NCBI GenBank assembly: GCA_016714985.1
Contig: JADKBS010000005.1
Span: forward strand, 1 to 64,000
Source of the DNA: Saprospiraceae bacterium
GTDB taxonomy: Bacteria > Bacteroidota > Bacteroidia > Chitinophagales > Saprospiraceae
Direction: 5' to 3'
Length of the DNA stretch: 64,000 nt
The notes under the pieces are model-generated. The model was given only the letters and a program-made list of their open reading frames with translations, was not told the DNA's origin and did not search any database. Every line of letters begins with the position of its first letter. Position 1 is the stretch's first letter. The translations under genes and the position numbers were made by a program. Of this stretch, positions 8,798 to 17,563 are shown piece by piece.

Positions 8798-11740
8798 ACG
8801 CAGTAGCGTAATATTCCCCTTCTTGAAATACTCCTGCCCATTGTAGCATTTCGCCCGAAGGTAGAAGCCATATACATCGGGTGGGAGCGGCTGCCCGTTA
8901 AACTTCCCATCCCAGCCGATGCTTTGGTCTTCGGAGTAGAAGACCCGCTGGCCCCAGCGGTTGTAGATGGCCAATTCCATTTCCACCACGATATTGCTGC
9001 GGAAGTAGAGCACATCGTTCATGCTGTTGCCATCGTCGTCGTTGGGCGTGAAGGCATTGGGCAGGAAGAGGTTCGGCTCGTCGCAGTCGGGGTTCCAGAC
9101 GAAGATGGTCACGGTGCGGGTAGCGGTGCAGCCGCCTTGGTCGGTGACGGTCAGCACGTAGGTCGTCGTCTCCTCCGGCATGGCCGTCGGGTTCGGGATG
9201 GAGGGGTCGCTCAGGCCCTCCGATGGCGACCATTCGTAGGTATAGCCAGGCCAGTCGTTGATGCCCAACTGAGAGAACTGCCCAGAGCCGAAAATGATGG
9301 TATCTTCTGTGGACGTGATGGAGTCGAGGGTAGGTTCTATGTCGTAGTAGAAAACCTCGGTGGTCTCCGTTTCCTCGCAGCCGTATTGGTTGACGGCGGT
9401 AACGGTGTAGGTCTCGTCCATTAGCAGGCCCACAAGTTGTACGCTGCCATCTGGGTTTTGCACCTCGATATAGTCGGTGGGCGTCCAGGTAAAGGTCAGC
9501 GTCTGGTCGGGGTGATGGTTGGTCACGGGGACGAACAGGCTCCCGATTTCTTCGCAATAGCTCAAGGTGTCTCCTATCGAAATATCCACGGGGTAGGCAT
9601 AAACTGTCACCAGGGCAGTGTCGTGGCAACCGAGCGTGTCGGTCAGTTGCACGTAGTACAGCTCCGTGCCGCTGGCCATGACCGTTACGGTAGGTGTGGT
9701 GGCAAACGGGTTGCTGAAATTCAAGGTCTGCGACCAAGCGATATCCGTGACGAAGGGTGAAGTATAAGTGGCCGTCAGCAGCAAATCGGAGCTGTCGCAA
9801 AGTACAGTATCGGTTGGCAGCGCCTCCAGGTTGATTTTCGGGGCAACCCGCACCTGCACGGTCTGTGTGAACGAACAAGTATCCAGGCCGTTGTATCCCA
9901 AAATCGTTACTTGGTAGAACTGGGTGGCATTCAATGTAGCCAATGGGTTCGGACAATTGGTACAAGAAAGCCCTATGGAAGGTGTCCAATAATAGTCCAA
10001 ACTGGAGCCTTCCGCTTCTGGGTTGATGGGGGTGGGCACTTCTGGGCAGATGTCCAATGTGGCCCGTATCGTTGGGTCGAAGGCATAAGTGGTAATGTCA
10101 AATTGCTCGGTGCTGCTGCAGCCCCATTGGTTGGTCACTACCACCTCAAAAAGGGATGTTTCGCCCTGTTCGCTTGTCACTTCTGGGCAGGGCGTACCGT
10201 CACCACTGAGGATGGTGCCGCCGTTGGAGGCCGTCCAGTCATAGTCGAGCAGGTCTTCGGGGTCTAGGTTGATGATGCAAATATTGTAGGAGGGCATTGG
10301 GCAGGTGTCAATCACGCCGGCGCCCGTCAGTTCGAGGTCGAGTTGTCGGTTTTCCACCACAATTGCCTCCAAGGCAGTGCATTGGAATGCATCCGTGACA
10401 CAGATGGTATAGGTCTCCATGTCCGCTGGGTCAACGGTGATTTGGTTCACGTTCAGTCCGACCAAACCGCCCGACGAGTCCTTCCATTGGATGGATGGGT
10501 TTGTAATATTTGTTTGCGCAGCAATGACAATTGGTTCACCACAGGTGAAGGTGTCCACTGTTCCATTTATCTCAATCAATGGTGGCGCAAACAAACTGAC
10601 CTCAATGGTGTCGCTGCAAACATTGGCACCGAACATGGCGGAGACGACCACCGTGAAATCGGTCGGCTGCGAAACGGTCACGTCTGGGTTCGGGCAGGTG
10701 GAGCAGGACAGCGGCAGGCTTGGCGACCAAACATAGTTCAGGTTGGGGTTCGCACCGGGGTTGAGCGATTGGGTCACGTTCGGGCAGGTGGTGTCCGATT
10801 CCACCACCGTAGGCACGAAATCATAGCTGTTAATGAACTGTGTAACTGTACCCGTGCAGCCAAACTGGTTCGTTGCCACGACGGTATAGTTGCTAATTTG
10901 CCCTGCAACAGGCGTGACAATCGTGGCGGAAGGCCCCGTTGCCGGCGGCAATACCTGCCCCGACCCTGTTACCGTCCAAGCATAGGTAAGGACATGGTCG
11001 GCCACTAAATTGTTTACGGTCAATTGCTGTTCAGTTTCGGGGCATTCGCCACCTAAGCCTTGCCAGTTTATCCTCACCTGCTCATCGGCTACGAAAACCG
11101 TGTCTCGGTCTTGGCAGCCGTACTGGTCGGTAGCTATTATTTCGTAGTTGGTATCGTTCGAAGGCAGGACAGAAAGACAACTTCCATTTCCAATAAACCC
11201 ATCTGGAATAATGGCCCATTCGAATTGAGCCTGCGGCAGATTGGTCGTGGCGCAGAGCGTGACCGTTTCACCACAGGTGAGGGTATCCACGGGTGCAGTC
11301 ACGTCAATTTTCGTAGGCACAAAAACCGTTATTTCCCTGGTGATGGAGCAGGTGTCGGGTACAAGGCTCGTGATTTCGACCGTATAGACCGTGGTCTGCG
11401 TTGGCCAGACGGTGGGGTTGGCGGCATGTTGGTCGCTGATGGCGATATTGGGTGTCCAAAAATAGGAATACTCCGTACTGCCCAGCGGGTTGATGGCCAA
11501 GGAATCGCCCTGACAAAGCACGGTTGTATCTGGCAGGTACTCTTCAATGAACTCCAATTTTAGTTCCTCGGTCTTGGAGCCATCGCAGCCATTGGAAGTG
11601 AAAATGTACATGGTCACGATGAACTCTTGCCCAGCATAGACCGTGAAAATGGGATTAGCAGCATGGAGGTATCGCCATTGCTCGTCACCAGACATAGCTT
11701 TCAACGGTGGTGCCAACTTGGAAGATGGTGGTAGCATCAT
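8795..11740 (-). CDS. Giant PKD-repeat surface protein, C-terminal part with type B T9SS sorting domain
   Basis: This 981-residue frame is the C-terminal half of a protein that begins at 15002. It consists of repeated Ig/PKD-like units of about 90-100 residues with recurring SCTNCPNP, YTITVT-like and TNQFGCTG-like motifs. It ends in a type B sorting domain (CHU_C / gliding-motility-associated C-terminal family): FLPNAFTPNDDDGNSMND, IYNRWGQRVFYSE, WDGKFNGQPLPPDVYGFYL and a final KKGNITLLR. This domain directs export through the type IX system. The apparent start (MMLPPSSKLAPP) is an artefact of the frame change at about 11665-11700; real coding sense enters from the neighbouring frame. The stop codon overlaps the S23 repeat arm. 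Confidence 0.85.
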   Translation of the reverse strand: MMLPPSSKLAPPLKAMSGDEQWRYLHAANPIFTVYAGQEFIVTMYIFTSNGCDGSKTEELKLEFIEEYLPDTTVLCQGDSLAINPLGSTEYSYFWTPNIAISDQHAANPTVWPTQTTVYTVEITSLVPDTCSITREITVFVPTKIDVTAPVDTLTCGETVTLCATTNLPQAQFEWAIIPDGFIGNGSCLSVLPSNDTNYEIIATDQYGCQDRDTVFVADEQVRINWQGLGGECPETEQQLTVNNLVADHVLTYAWTVTGSGQVLPPATGPSATIVTPVAGQISNYTVVATNQFGCTGTVTQFINSYDFVPTVVESDTTCPNVTQSLNPGANPNLNYVWSPSLPLSCSTCPNPDVTVSQPTDFTVVVSAMFGANVCSDTIEVSLFAPPLIEINGTVDTFTCGEPIVIAAQTNITNPSIQWKDSSGGLVGLNVNQITVDPADMETYTICVTDAFQCTALEAIVVENRQLDLELTGAGVIDTCPMPSYNICIINLDPEDLLDYDWTASNGGTILSGDGTPCPEVTSEQGETSLFEVVVTNQWGCSSTEQFDITTYAFDPTIRATLDICPEVPTPINPEAEGSSLDYYWTPSIGLSCTNCPNPLATLNATQFYQVTILGYNGLDTCSFTQTVQVRVAPKINLEALPTDTVLCDSSDLLLTATYTSPFVTDIAWSQTLNFSNPFATTPTVTVMASGTELYYVQLTDTLGCHDTALVTVYAYPVDISIGDTLSYCEEIGSLFVPVTNHHPDQTLTFTWTPTDYIEVQNPDGSVQLVGLLMDETYTVTAVNQYGCEETETTEVFYYDIEPTLDSITSTEDTIIFGSGQFSQLGINDWPGYTYEWSPSEGLSDPSIPNPTAMPEETTTYVLTVTDQGGCTATRTVTIFVWNPDCDEPNLFLPNAFTPNDDDGNSMNDVLYFRSNIVVEMELAIYNRWGQRVFYSEDQSIGWDGKFNGQPLPPDVYGFYLRAKCYNGQEYFKKGNITLLR

Positions 11741-14700
11741 TGAACTGCACTAGTACACTGTCGGTCTCACAGGAAATGTACTCATAGGTGAAATCGGGCA
11801 CGTACTGCGTGGTCAGTATTTCCACTGGTTTCTCCAAGGTATCCACGCAAGCCAAATCAAAGTCCATCGTCAGTTTGACGGTATAGGTGCCTGGGCCGGG
11901 ATAGGTGTAGGTCGGGTTGTCATCCAAAGAGGTATCATTGACGGTGGTATTGTCGCCAAAGTCCCAGGCAAAATTGAAGGCGTTGGTGCTGGTGTTGGTG
12001 AACTGGACGGTACTGCCGTTGCAGGAGACCGAGTAGTCAAAATCCAATGAGTTGTTGATGTCCACCACTGCCACATAGACGCTGTCCGTTGTGGAGCAGC
12101 CAAACTGGTTGGTGGCGGTGACGAAAAGTGTCCTGTCTCCGGTCAGCACTGCGACAGATGGGTTAGGCACGTTCGTCGGCCCGTTGAAAATGGGGTCGGG
12201 GAGCCATTGCCAAGTGAGCGTATCGTTGGGGTCGAGATTAGTGGCGAAGATGTTCAAGGTCCCATCCGAGCAAATGATTTGGTCGCCCACGGCTTCTATA
12301 TTGGGCGAGCCGCCCACCACCTGGATGGTATCGTAATAATGGCAGCCTTCCAGGTCCGTGGCCCTTACGATGAAATAGCTATATCCAGAGACCGTGACGG
12401 TTACGGAATTCACGTCGCCAGCTATCTGCTGCCCGCTTTGGTTGAACCAAGCATAGTCAACCGGAAGAATCGCCACCGTGGCGCTGAGTGTCGTTGTCTG
12501 TTCACAAGTCGTCACGTCGTTGCTACCATTCAATTGGATATTGGGCGGCACCCTGACGATGATTTGCCGGGTGATGTCACAAGTGTCGGCTCCGTTCAGG
12601 TTGCTGACCGTGACCGTGTAAGTTGTTGTCTGTGAAGGGTTTGCATGGGGGCTAGGGCAGTTGGTGCAGCTCAGGCCCGTACTGGGCGACCAAGCATAGA
12701 CGTAGCTGGTATCACCACCTGGGTTCAGGGTCACGCCACTGCTAAGGCAGCCCAATACCTCGCCACCGTTTTCGATATTGGGCAGTTCCGTTACATCAAT
12801 ATAGAGCGAATCAAGGGCTGTGGTGTCCGAGCAATTTTCGCTGGTCATGGCCTTCAGGGTCACGTACAGCCAGCCATCTTGTTGCACCTGAACGGTAGGG
12901 TTCATAAGGGTGGAAGTTCCGGTTGCCACCCCGCTGAAGGTCCATAGCCAGTTGTTGGTGTCGTCCTCGCTGTTGTTGGTTTCATCCATGAAATGAACGG
13001 CCACGACGTCTTCCTCACAGCTCGAATAACTGAAACTGAAGGCAGCTTCTAAAGTCTTTGGTTCCAACAGGATGCTTTGTTGGATGGTGTCCTTGCAAAC
13101 GGCGTTCGGTGGCGTCATCAACGTGACCGTGTAGCTTCCAAAGGCGGGGTAGTCGTAAGTTGGGCTGTACAGGTTGGAGACATCATTTACGGTGGTCGTG
13201 TCGCCAAAATTCCAGACAACGCCTGTCGGAGCGTTCTGGCTTTGGTTGATGAAATGCACGATCGTTGCATCGCAATCCGTATCGGGCGAAAACGCCAACT
13301 GCACGGGCTGGAAGACAATGACAGGAACGCTCCCTGTGGACTGGCAAAGATTGTTGTAGCCCGTTATTGTCACTGGATAGGTCGTGTTCACTATCGGTGA
13401 AACGGACGGGTTGGGGAGGTTTTGCTGGCCCGGTGGAACGGGTGGCCCCCAGAGATAGGTAAATCCAGTGGTCGGCCCATTGGGGTTCAGTTGCGCAATT
13501 CCACCAAGGCAGACTGATACGGTGTCAAGGTGGTCAAGGGGATTGTTCCCACCCGCCTCGAAACTGTCAATCTTGACCTGTTCGCAGCCATTTTCCGATA
13601 CCACGGTCAGCTTGATGGTGCCGACGGCTGTGGTCGGTATTTGGAAAACTGGGTTTTGTATGGAGGAGAACAGCGTGGTCCCCACGTAATTCACTTCCCA
13701 ATGCCACGAGACAATGGGCGATACGGTATCAACGGATAAATCCTGCAATACCAGCACCGATTGGTTGGTACAGTCGTAGGTCTGCCAATCGAAATCGGCG
13801 GTCAATGAGTTAAGTTGCAGGAAGATTTCATGGAAGCCTGTGTCCACGCAAGTACCCACAGGTTCGGCTACGAGTGCGACTACATAAGTACCCGTGTCGG
13901 GGTGGGTGTAAGTGACTTCCCTTTGGTTGGAAGTAGGTGTCGGATTCGGCCAATCGAAGTACCAGATGAAGTTTTGGGCGACATCCGTTTCGTTTTGGAA
14001 CTGAACCGTTAGGTCGTCGCATTGGGCATCGGGTGCGATGATTTGTACGTCGAGTTTAGCGCACTCGCCCACAACGTACTGGAAATCCCGCCTGACAATT
14101 GAAAGCAGTTCACCGTTCCTGTATTCCTCAACCAACACCCCGACAGTGAACCGTCCTTGGATAATAGGGAGTGCCGTGAGCAATCCGGTGTTTTGGTCAA
14201 TCGCCAAGGGGGAGGAGCTTGGCCCAAGCATTTGTTGAAGGTTGTAGTTTGGGGCGTTTAAGACCACCGTATCAAAAGAAGGCGGTGAAATGATGCCAAT
14301 ACCTGCCCCAGAGGGTGCAGGCTGTGGTTGTTCTAGGCCAGGTTCTGCGCCAAGGAATGGCGTATATAATTTGTAAACCAAGCTGTCTCCATCTATATCA
14401 GTGGCAGCATGTGGGTGGTTCAATGGTGTATTGACACAAACAAACACGGGGGGGTAAAAACCAAAACTGGGGCTATTGTTTTGGAATTGCCTAGCCAATG
14501 GTGTGACATGTAAAAAATAAGTGGCGCCAGAATTTAACGAATTGAGAATGTTAAAAATATTGTCGTTGCGGCAGCAACGCTGGTAAACCACATAGAATTC
14601 GCCTGGGGAAGTGATTTTGTATTTGCGTTCCCATCTCGAACGTTCAATACAGACATTATTGGGCACAAACAAGCAGGGGTCGCCTGAAATATTATTCGGT

Positions 14701-15002
14701 ATAGTGTCAACGTCTATCTGGTCAAGTATTTTTTGACTATTTGGAATAATTGACTGTGGCAATTGGTTCCCATTTTCATCGAAGAAGTCAATGAAGGAGT
14801 AGATGTCCAAGCCAGCAGCACCTTCGCCGCAAAAGTCACGGTAAAGGTCAAGGGTGATTAAGAAAGTATCGTTGCCAAGGTAACGATAGCCAAGCTCTCC
14901 ACCTACTATATGCGTTGCAAAAACAGGGTTAGAAACCGATGCCCCAATGACCATCAGTGCTGCTAACGCTGAGGTCCTTAATATTCGTTTTGGATTTTTC
15001 AT
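11685..15002 (-). CDS. Giant PKD-repeat surface protein, N-terminal part
   Basis: 1105 residues with a clear signal peptide (SALAALMVIGASVSNPVFA, cut near residue 30), a conserved first domain (THIVGGELGYRYLGNDTFLI, LDLYRDFCGEG) seen at the head of many gliding-associated surface proteins, then PKD-type repeats with FDWPNPTPTSNQ, WNFGDTTTVNDVSN, FAWDFGDNTTVND. The frame ends at VGTTVESYVW, and the expected PKD continuation TSNGDTS lies in a second frame and NPIFTVYAGQEF in a third, so two single-base shifts lie within about 40 bases. Joined to 11740-8795 it makes a protein of roughly 2070 residues. It is predicted to be carried to the cell surface by T9SS, with the PorP/SprF-like and OmpA-like proteins encoded just upstream. 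Confidence 0.87.
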   Translation of the reverse strand: MKNPKRILRTSALAALMVIGASVSNPVFATHIVGGELGYRYLGNDTFLITLDLYRDFCGEGAAGLDIYSFIDFFDENGNQLPQSIIPNSQKILDQIDVDTIPNNISGDPCLFVPNNVCIERSRWERKYKITSPGEFYVVYQRCCRNDNIFNILNSLNSGATYFLHVTPLARQFQNNSPSFGFYPPVFVCVNTPLNHPHAATDIDGDSLVYKLYTPFLGAEPGLEQPQPAPSGAGIGIISPPSFDTVVLNAPNYNLQQMLGPSSSPLAIDQNTGLLTALPIIQGRFTVGVLVEEYRNGELLSIVRRDFQYVVGECAKLDVQIIAPDAQCDDLTVQFQNETDVAQNFIWYFDWPNPTPTSNQREVTYTHPDTGTYVVALVAEPVGTCVDTGFHEIFLQLNSLTADFDWQTYDCTNQSVLVLQDLSVDTVSPIVSWHWEVNYVGTTLFSSIQNPVFQIPTTAVGTIKLTVVSENGCEQVKIDSFEAGGNNPLDHLDTVSVCLGGIAQLNPNGPTTGFTYLWGPPVPPGQQNLPNPSVSPIVNTTYPVTITGYNNLCQSTGSVPVIVFQPVQLAFSPDTDCDATIVHFINQSQNAPTGVVWNFGDTTTVNDVSNLYSPTYDYPAFGSYTVTLMTPPNAVCKDTIQQSILLEPKTLEAAFSFSYSSCEEDVVAVHFMDETNNSEDDTNNWLWTFSGVATGTSTLMNPTVQVQQDGWLYVTLKAMTSENCSDTTALDSLYIDVTELPNIENGGEVLGCLSSGVTLNPGGDTSYVYAWSPSTGLSCTNCPSPHANPSQTTTYTVTVSNLNGADTCDITRQIIVRVPPNIQLNGSNDVTTCEQTTTLSATVAILPVDYAWFNQSGQQIAGDVNSVTVTVSGYSYFIVRATDLEGCHYYDTIQVVGGSPNIEAVGDQIICSDGTLNIFATNLDPNDTLTWQWLPDPIFNGPTNVPNPSVAVLTGDRTLFVTATNQFGCSTTDSVYVAVVDINNSLDFDYSVSCNGSTVQFTNTSTNAFNFAWDFGDNTTVNDTSLDDNPTYTYPGPGTYTVKLTMDFDLACVDTLEKPVEILTTQYVPDFTYEYISCETDSVLVQFNDATTIFQVGTTVESYVW

Positions 15003-15056
15003 CTCGGATAAAATTCGTTCAATGATAAAATTAGAGCGTTTTCAACATGGGATAAT

Positions 15057-15623
15057 TCAATTCTCCGCCACCCGGCGGGCACCGATGATGGCCACCTTCC
15101 GCTCGAAGGACGCCACCACGGAATAGATGCTGCCCCGCTCGTCGTCCAAGCGGTCGCTGATGAACTGGGGCGACAGTTTTTCGCCATAGCCCACCACCTG
15201 CATCGTCAACATGCCCTTGTCCACAAAGGGTTTCAACACACCGTCACGCCAAGTCTCGAAATGGTTTTTCAGGCAATCGGAGCGGCGCTGTGAAAGGTCG
15301 AAATTGTAGTCTTCACTGGCCCTGGGACTGGTGAAGCCCTGTATTACCAGTTCCACCTTGAAGCCGCCGTCGTCCATGATTTCGAGGATATTCTCGCTGA
15401 ACACCTCCAAGCTCAGGTAGCCGTTGTTCACCTCCCGTTCGAAGAAGGCATCCATCCGGCGGGCATTGGTGATGCTGTCGAAACCCGAAAGGGCGCTCAC
15501 GTACTCGTTGATGAAGGTGTCCTTGCGTTCCATGTACTGCTCCCAAGTCGCTTTGTAGCTGAACTCGGTCGTCGTCTTACGGGTGCGGGGGTTCGGCTGG
15601 TCGTTGTCGAAGTAGATGACCAA
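15057..15623 (-). CDS. OmpA-like C-terminal domain, separated by a frameshift from the PD40 protein
   Basis: 188 residues. It starts at MVIYFDNDQPNPRTRKTT, the first strand of an OmpA-like peptidoglycan-binding domain, and includes LVIQGFTSPRASEDYNFDLSQRRSDCL, the segment that carries the conserved peptidoglycan-contact residues (D and R of NxxLSxxR). Coding sense continues upstream in the same frame (DTTTIDLRTDITTSDIAKKL, then LKPKEIEDFPPL), which is exactly the continuation of the PD40 protein at 15653-17485. The shift is near 15720-15733 and is repaired by one extra T or C in the run TTTTCC. The OmpA domain probably anchors the complex to peptidoglycan. Confidence 0.82.
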   Translation of the reverse strand: MVIYFDNDQPNPRTRKTTTEFSYKATWEQYMERKDTFINEYVSALSGFDSITNARRMDAFFEREVNNGYLSLEVFSENILEIMDDGGFKVELVIQGFTSPRASEDYNFDLSQRRSDCLKNHFETWRDGVLKPFVDKGMLTMQVVGYGEKLSPQFISDRLDDERGSIYSVVASFERKVAIIGARRVAEN

Positions 15624-15652
15624 CGGCGGGAAGTCCTCGATTTCCTTTGGTT

Positions 15653-17485
15653 TTAGGTACAGCTTCTTTGCAATGTCGGAAGTGGTGATATCTGTTCGCA
15701 GGTCAATGGTGGTAGTATCGGAAAATAAGCCACCTTGGAACCGATGAGTTGGTATTCCTTGCCACGTTCCAACACGAAGTCCACAATGTTGCCTTGTTCG
15801 TTCTTCTTGAAATCTACCTCTTGGCCATTCACCACGAGGCGCACCTCTACACCCTTCAGCGGGTTGCCGTTCTTTTTGTTGAACGATTCCACATGTAGGT
15901 CAACGTTCTCCGGCACGAGATAGAGCTTCCGCTCTATGCTGCGCTCGTTGATGGGCACGGTTAGGTCTATGTTCTCTTTTATTGGAAGGAAGCCGGGGCG
16001 TGTGGCCAGCATGACATATTTCACTCCTTTTTTCAAAGGGAAGGTGAAGTCGTTGCCATTGGGGTTGGTCGTATTGGTGAGGGGGATTTCCCCTTCTTTT
16101 CCCAGTTCAAACAACTGCAGGGTGACGCCGTTCAGCGGCTCGCTGTTCTTTCGGTTGAAGGTGAACACGTTCAAGTCCACGATTTGGATGGTGAATTCAT
16201 AAAGGTCATTGCAACATGCTTCGAATTCAGGCTCCAGTACGAAACTTCCCAGCCTGCTGGACGAGAAATAACCCTTCGTTCGGGTATCATTCAACCAAAA
16301 ATGGGTGTCGTTGTAGCTGCTGTTGAATGGTGCAGGCAGGTGCTCGATGTCGTGCCAACCCTGCTCGTTCAAGTCGGCCTTGTACAGGTCATAGCCCCCG
16401 AACCCCTGGCGACCATCCGAGGCGAGGTACATCGTCTTGCTTTGGTGGTGGAAAAACGGCGTGACATCGTTCTCAATCGTATTCAAAGCTATTTCGTTCA
16501 CTGGTTCCGAATAGGTCGAATCTCCCGATATTTTCACTGACCAGATGTCAAGTTTTCCAAGTCCGCCCGGCCGGTCGGAGACGAAGAACAGCCAATCCTG
16601 CTTGGTTTTTTCATCATAAGACACCATCGGGTCGGTGATGGTGTAGCCAGGCATGTTGATATTGGCGGGCAGCTTCACCGCTGGCCCAAACTCCTCGTTG
16701 TCGCCAATCGTGCGGGTAAAAATCTCGCAGCGCACATCGGTTTTTGTGCCGACATAATCGCATAGGCAATAGTAGATGCGCTGGTTGTTCTTTGTGAAAT
16801 CAGCATGTGCCGTGTGGCGGTTTCCATCGTTCAGCTTCAGTTTTTTGCCCTTGCCTTTGGCATCTTTGGCCATCATCACCACGGCGTACTGGCGGGCGGC
16901 TTCTCCTTTTTTGAATTCACGCTGTTCGCTCAATGAAGAGTAATAGAGGTCTTTACCCTTCATTTGCGGAGCGAACTCCGACCATGCCGTGTTAATGTCA
17001 TCATCGAGGTGTTTTACGATGACGTTCTCATCCGGTTTTTTGATGGTTTTGATGGCCCAGTTCAGCGCTTCTATTTCTTGCTTCGCAATGGCTTGGTTCT
17101 CCGCAAACAAAGCGCCTTTTTCATTAGAAAACTGCAGGAAATACTGCTGTGCCTGTTCGTACTTGCCCTGCTTCTTCATCACGGTGGCCAGCCAAAACTT
17201 GGACAACGGGTACTTCCCCGACGAGTCGGCTGCGATGACCTTGGTGTAGGCCGTGTCGGCAAACGTATAAGATTCAAAAAGACGGGCCGCCTCGGCGTAT
17301 TTGTACAGCACCTCCGTCAGTTCGCCTTCGATGAGCATCGCCTCTTGGTAATGCTTCATGGCGCTGTAGTAGTTCTTGTCGTTGAACTCCTCGTCAGCGG
17401 CTTTCACGTACTGTTTGAAGGTTTGGCCTTGTGCCAAATCTGCAAAAAACAGTATGAACAGAAATAGGGGAAGATATAACCTCAT
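15653..17485 (-). CDS. TPR/PD40 protein of a T9SS cargo locus (PorE-like architecture), frameshifted before its OmpA domain
   Basis: The N-terminus is a signal peptide (MRLYLPLFLFILFFADLAQG). TPR-like helices follow (residues about 25-130: YVKAADEEFNDKNYYSAMKHY, EVLYKYAEAARLF). Then come PD40 beta-propeller strands: DLYYSSLSEQ, WLFFVSDRPGGLGKLDIWSV, MYLASDGRQGFGGYDLYKAD, KGYFSSSRLGS. Two carboxypeptidase-regulatory-like units lie near the end (NSEPLNGVTLQLFE and GNPLKGVEVRLVV). With the OmpA part at 15057-15623 this matches the TPR-PD40-CpD-OmpA arrangement of PorE and related proteins. Start chosen at 17485 (signal peptide); the upstream 25 codons are low-complexity repeat sequence. It lies 78 bases after the PorP/SprF-like gene, likely in one operon. 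Confidence 0.86.
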   Translation of the reverse strand: MRLYLPLFLFILFFADLAQGQTFKQYVKAADEEFNDKNYYSAMKHYQEAMLIEGELTEVLYKYAEAARLFESYTFADTAYTKVIAADSSGKYPLSKFWLATVMKKQGKYEQAQQYFLQFSNEKGALFAENQAIAKQEIEALNWAIKTIKKPDENVIVKHLDDDINTAWSEFAPQMKGKDLYYSSLSEQREFKKGEAARQYAVVMMAKDAKGKGKKLKLNDGNRHTAHADFTKNNQRIYYCLCDYVGTKTDVRCEIFTRTIGDNEEFGPAVKLPANINMPGYTITDPMVSYDEKTKQDWLFFVSDRPGGLGKLDIWSVKISGDSTYSEPVNEIALNTIENDVTPFFHHQSKTMYLASDGRQGFGGYDLYKADLNEQGWHDIEHLPAPFNSSYNDTHFWLNDTRTKGYFSSSRLGSFVLEPEFEACCNDLYEFTIQIVDLNVFTFNRKNSEPLNGVTLQLFELGKEGEIPLTNTTNPNGNDFTFPLKKGVKYVMLATRPGFLPIKENIDLTVPINERSIERKLYLVPENVDLHVESFNKKNGNPLKGVEVRLVVNGQEVDFKKNEQGNIVDFVLERGKEYQLIGSKVAYFPILPPLTCEQISPLPTLQRSCT

Positions 17486-17515
17486 TTGCCTTTTTTGTTT
17501 TGGATAAATGTTCAC

Positions 17516-17562
17516 TTTCTCACTTCTCTCACTTCTCTCACTTCTCTCATCCTCTCTCACCC
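17516..17562 (-). repeat. Short tandem repeat between the PorP/SprF-like and PD40 genes
   Basis: Imperfect tandem copies of a 10-base unit (CACTTCTCTC on the plus strand), in the leader of the PD40 gene. The unit resembles the GAGAGGGTGAGAAAAGT repeat at 44916-44980 in reverse orientation. It creates a run of open codons (SERSERSE) ahead of the real signal peptide. Confidence 0.7.
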
Positions 17563-17563
17563 T

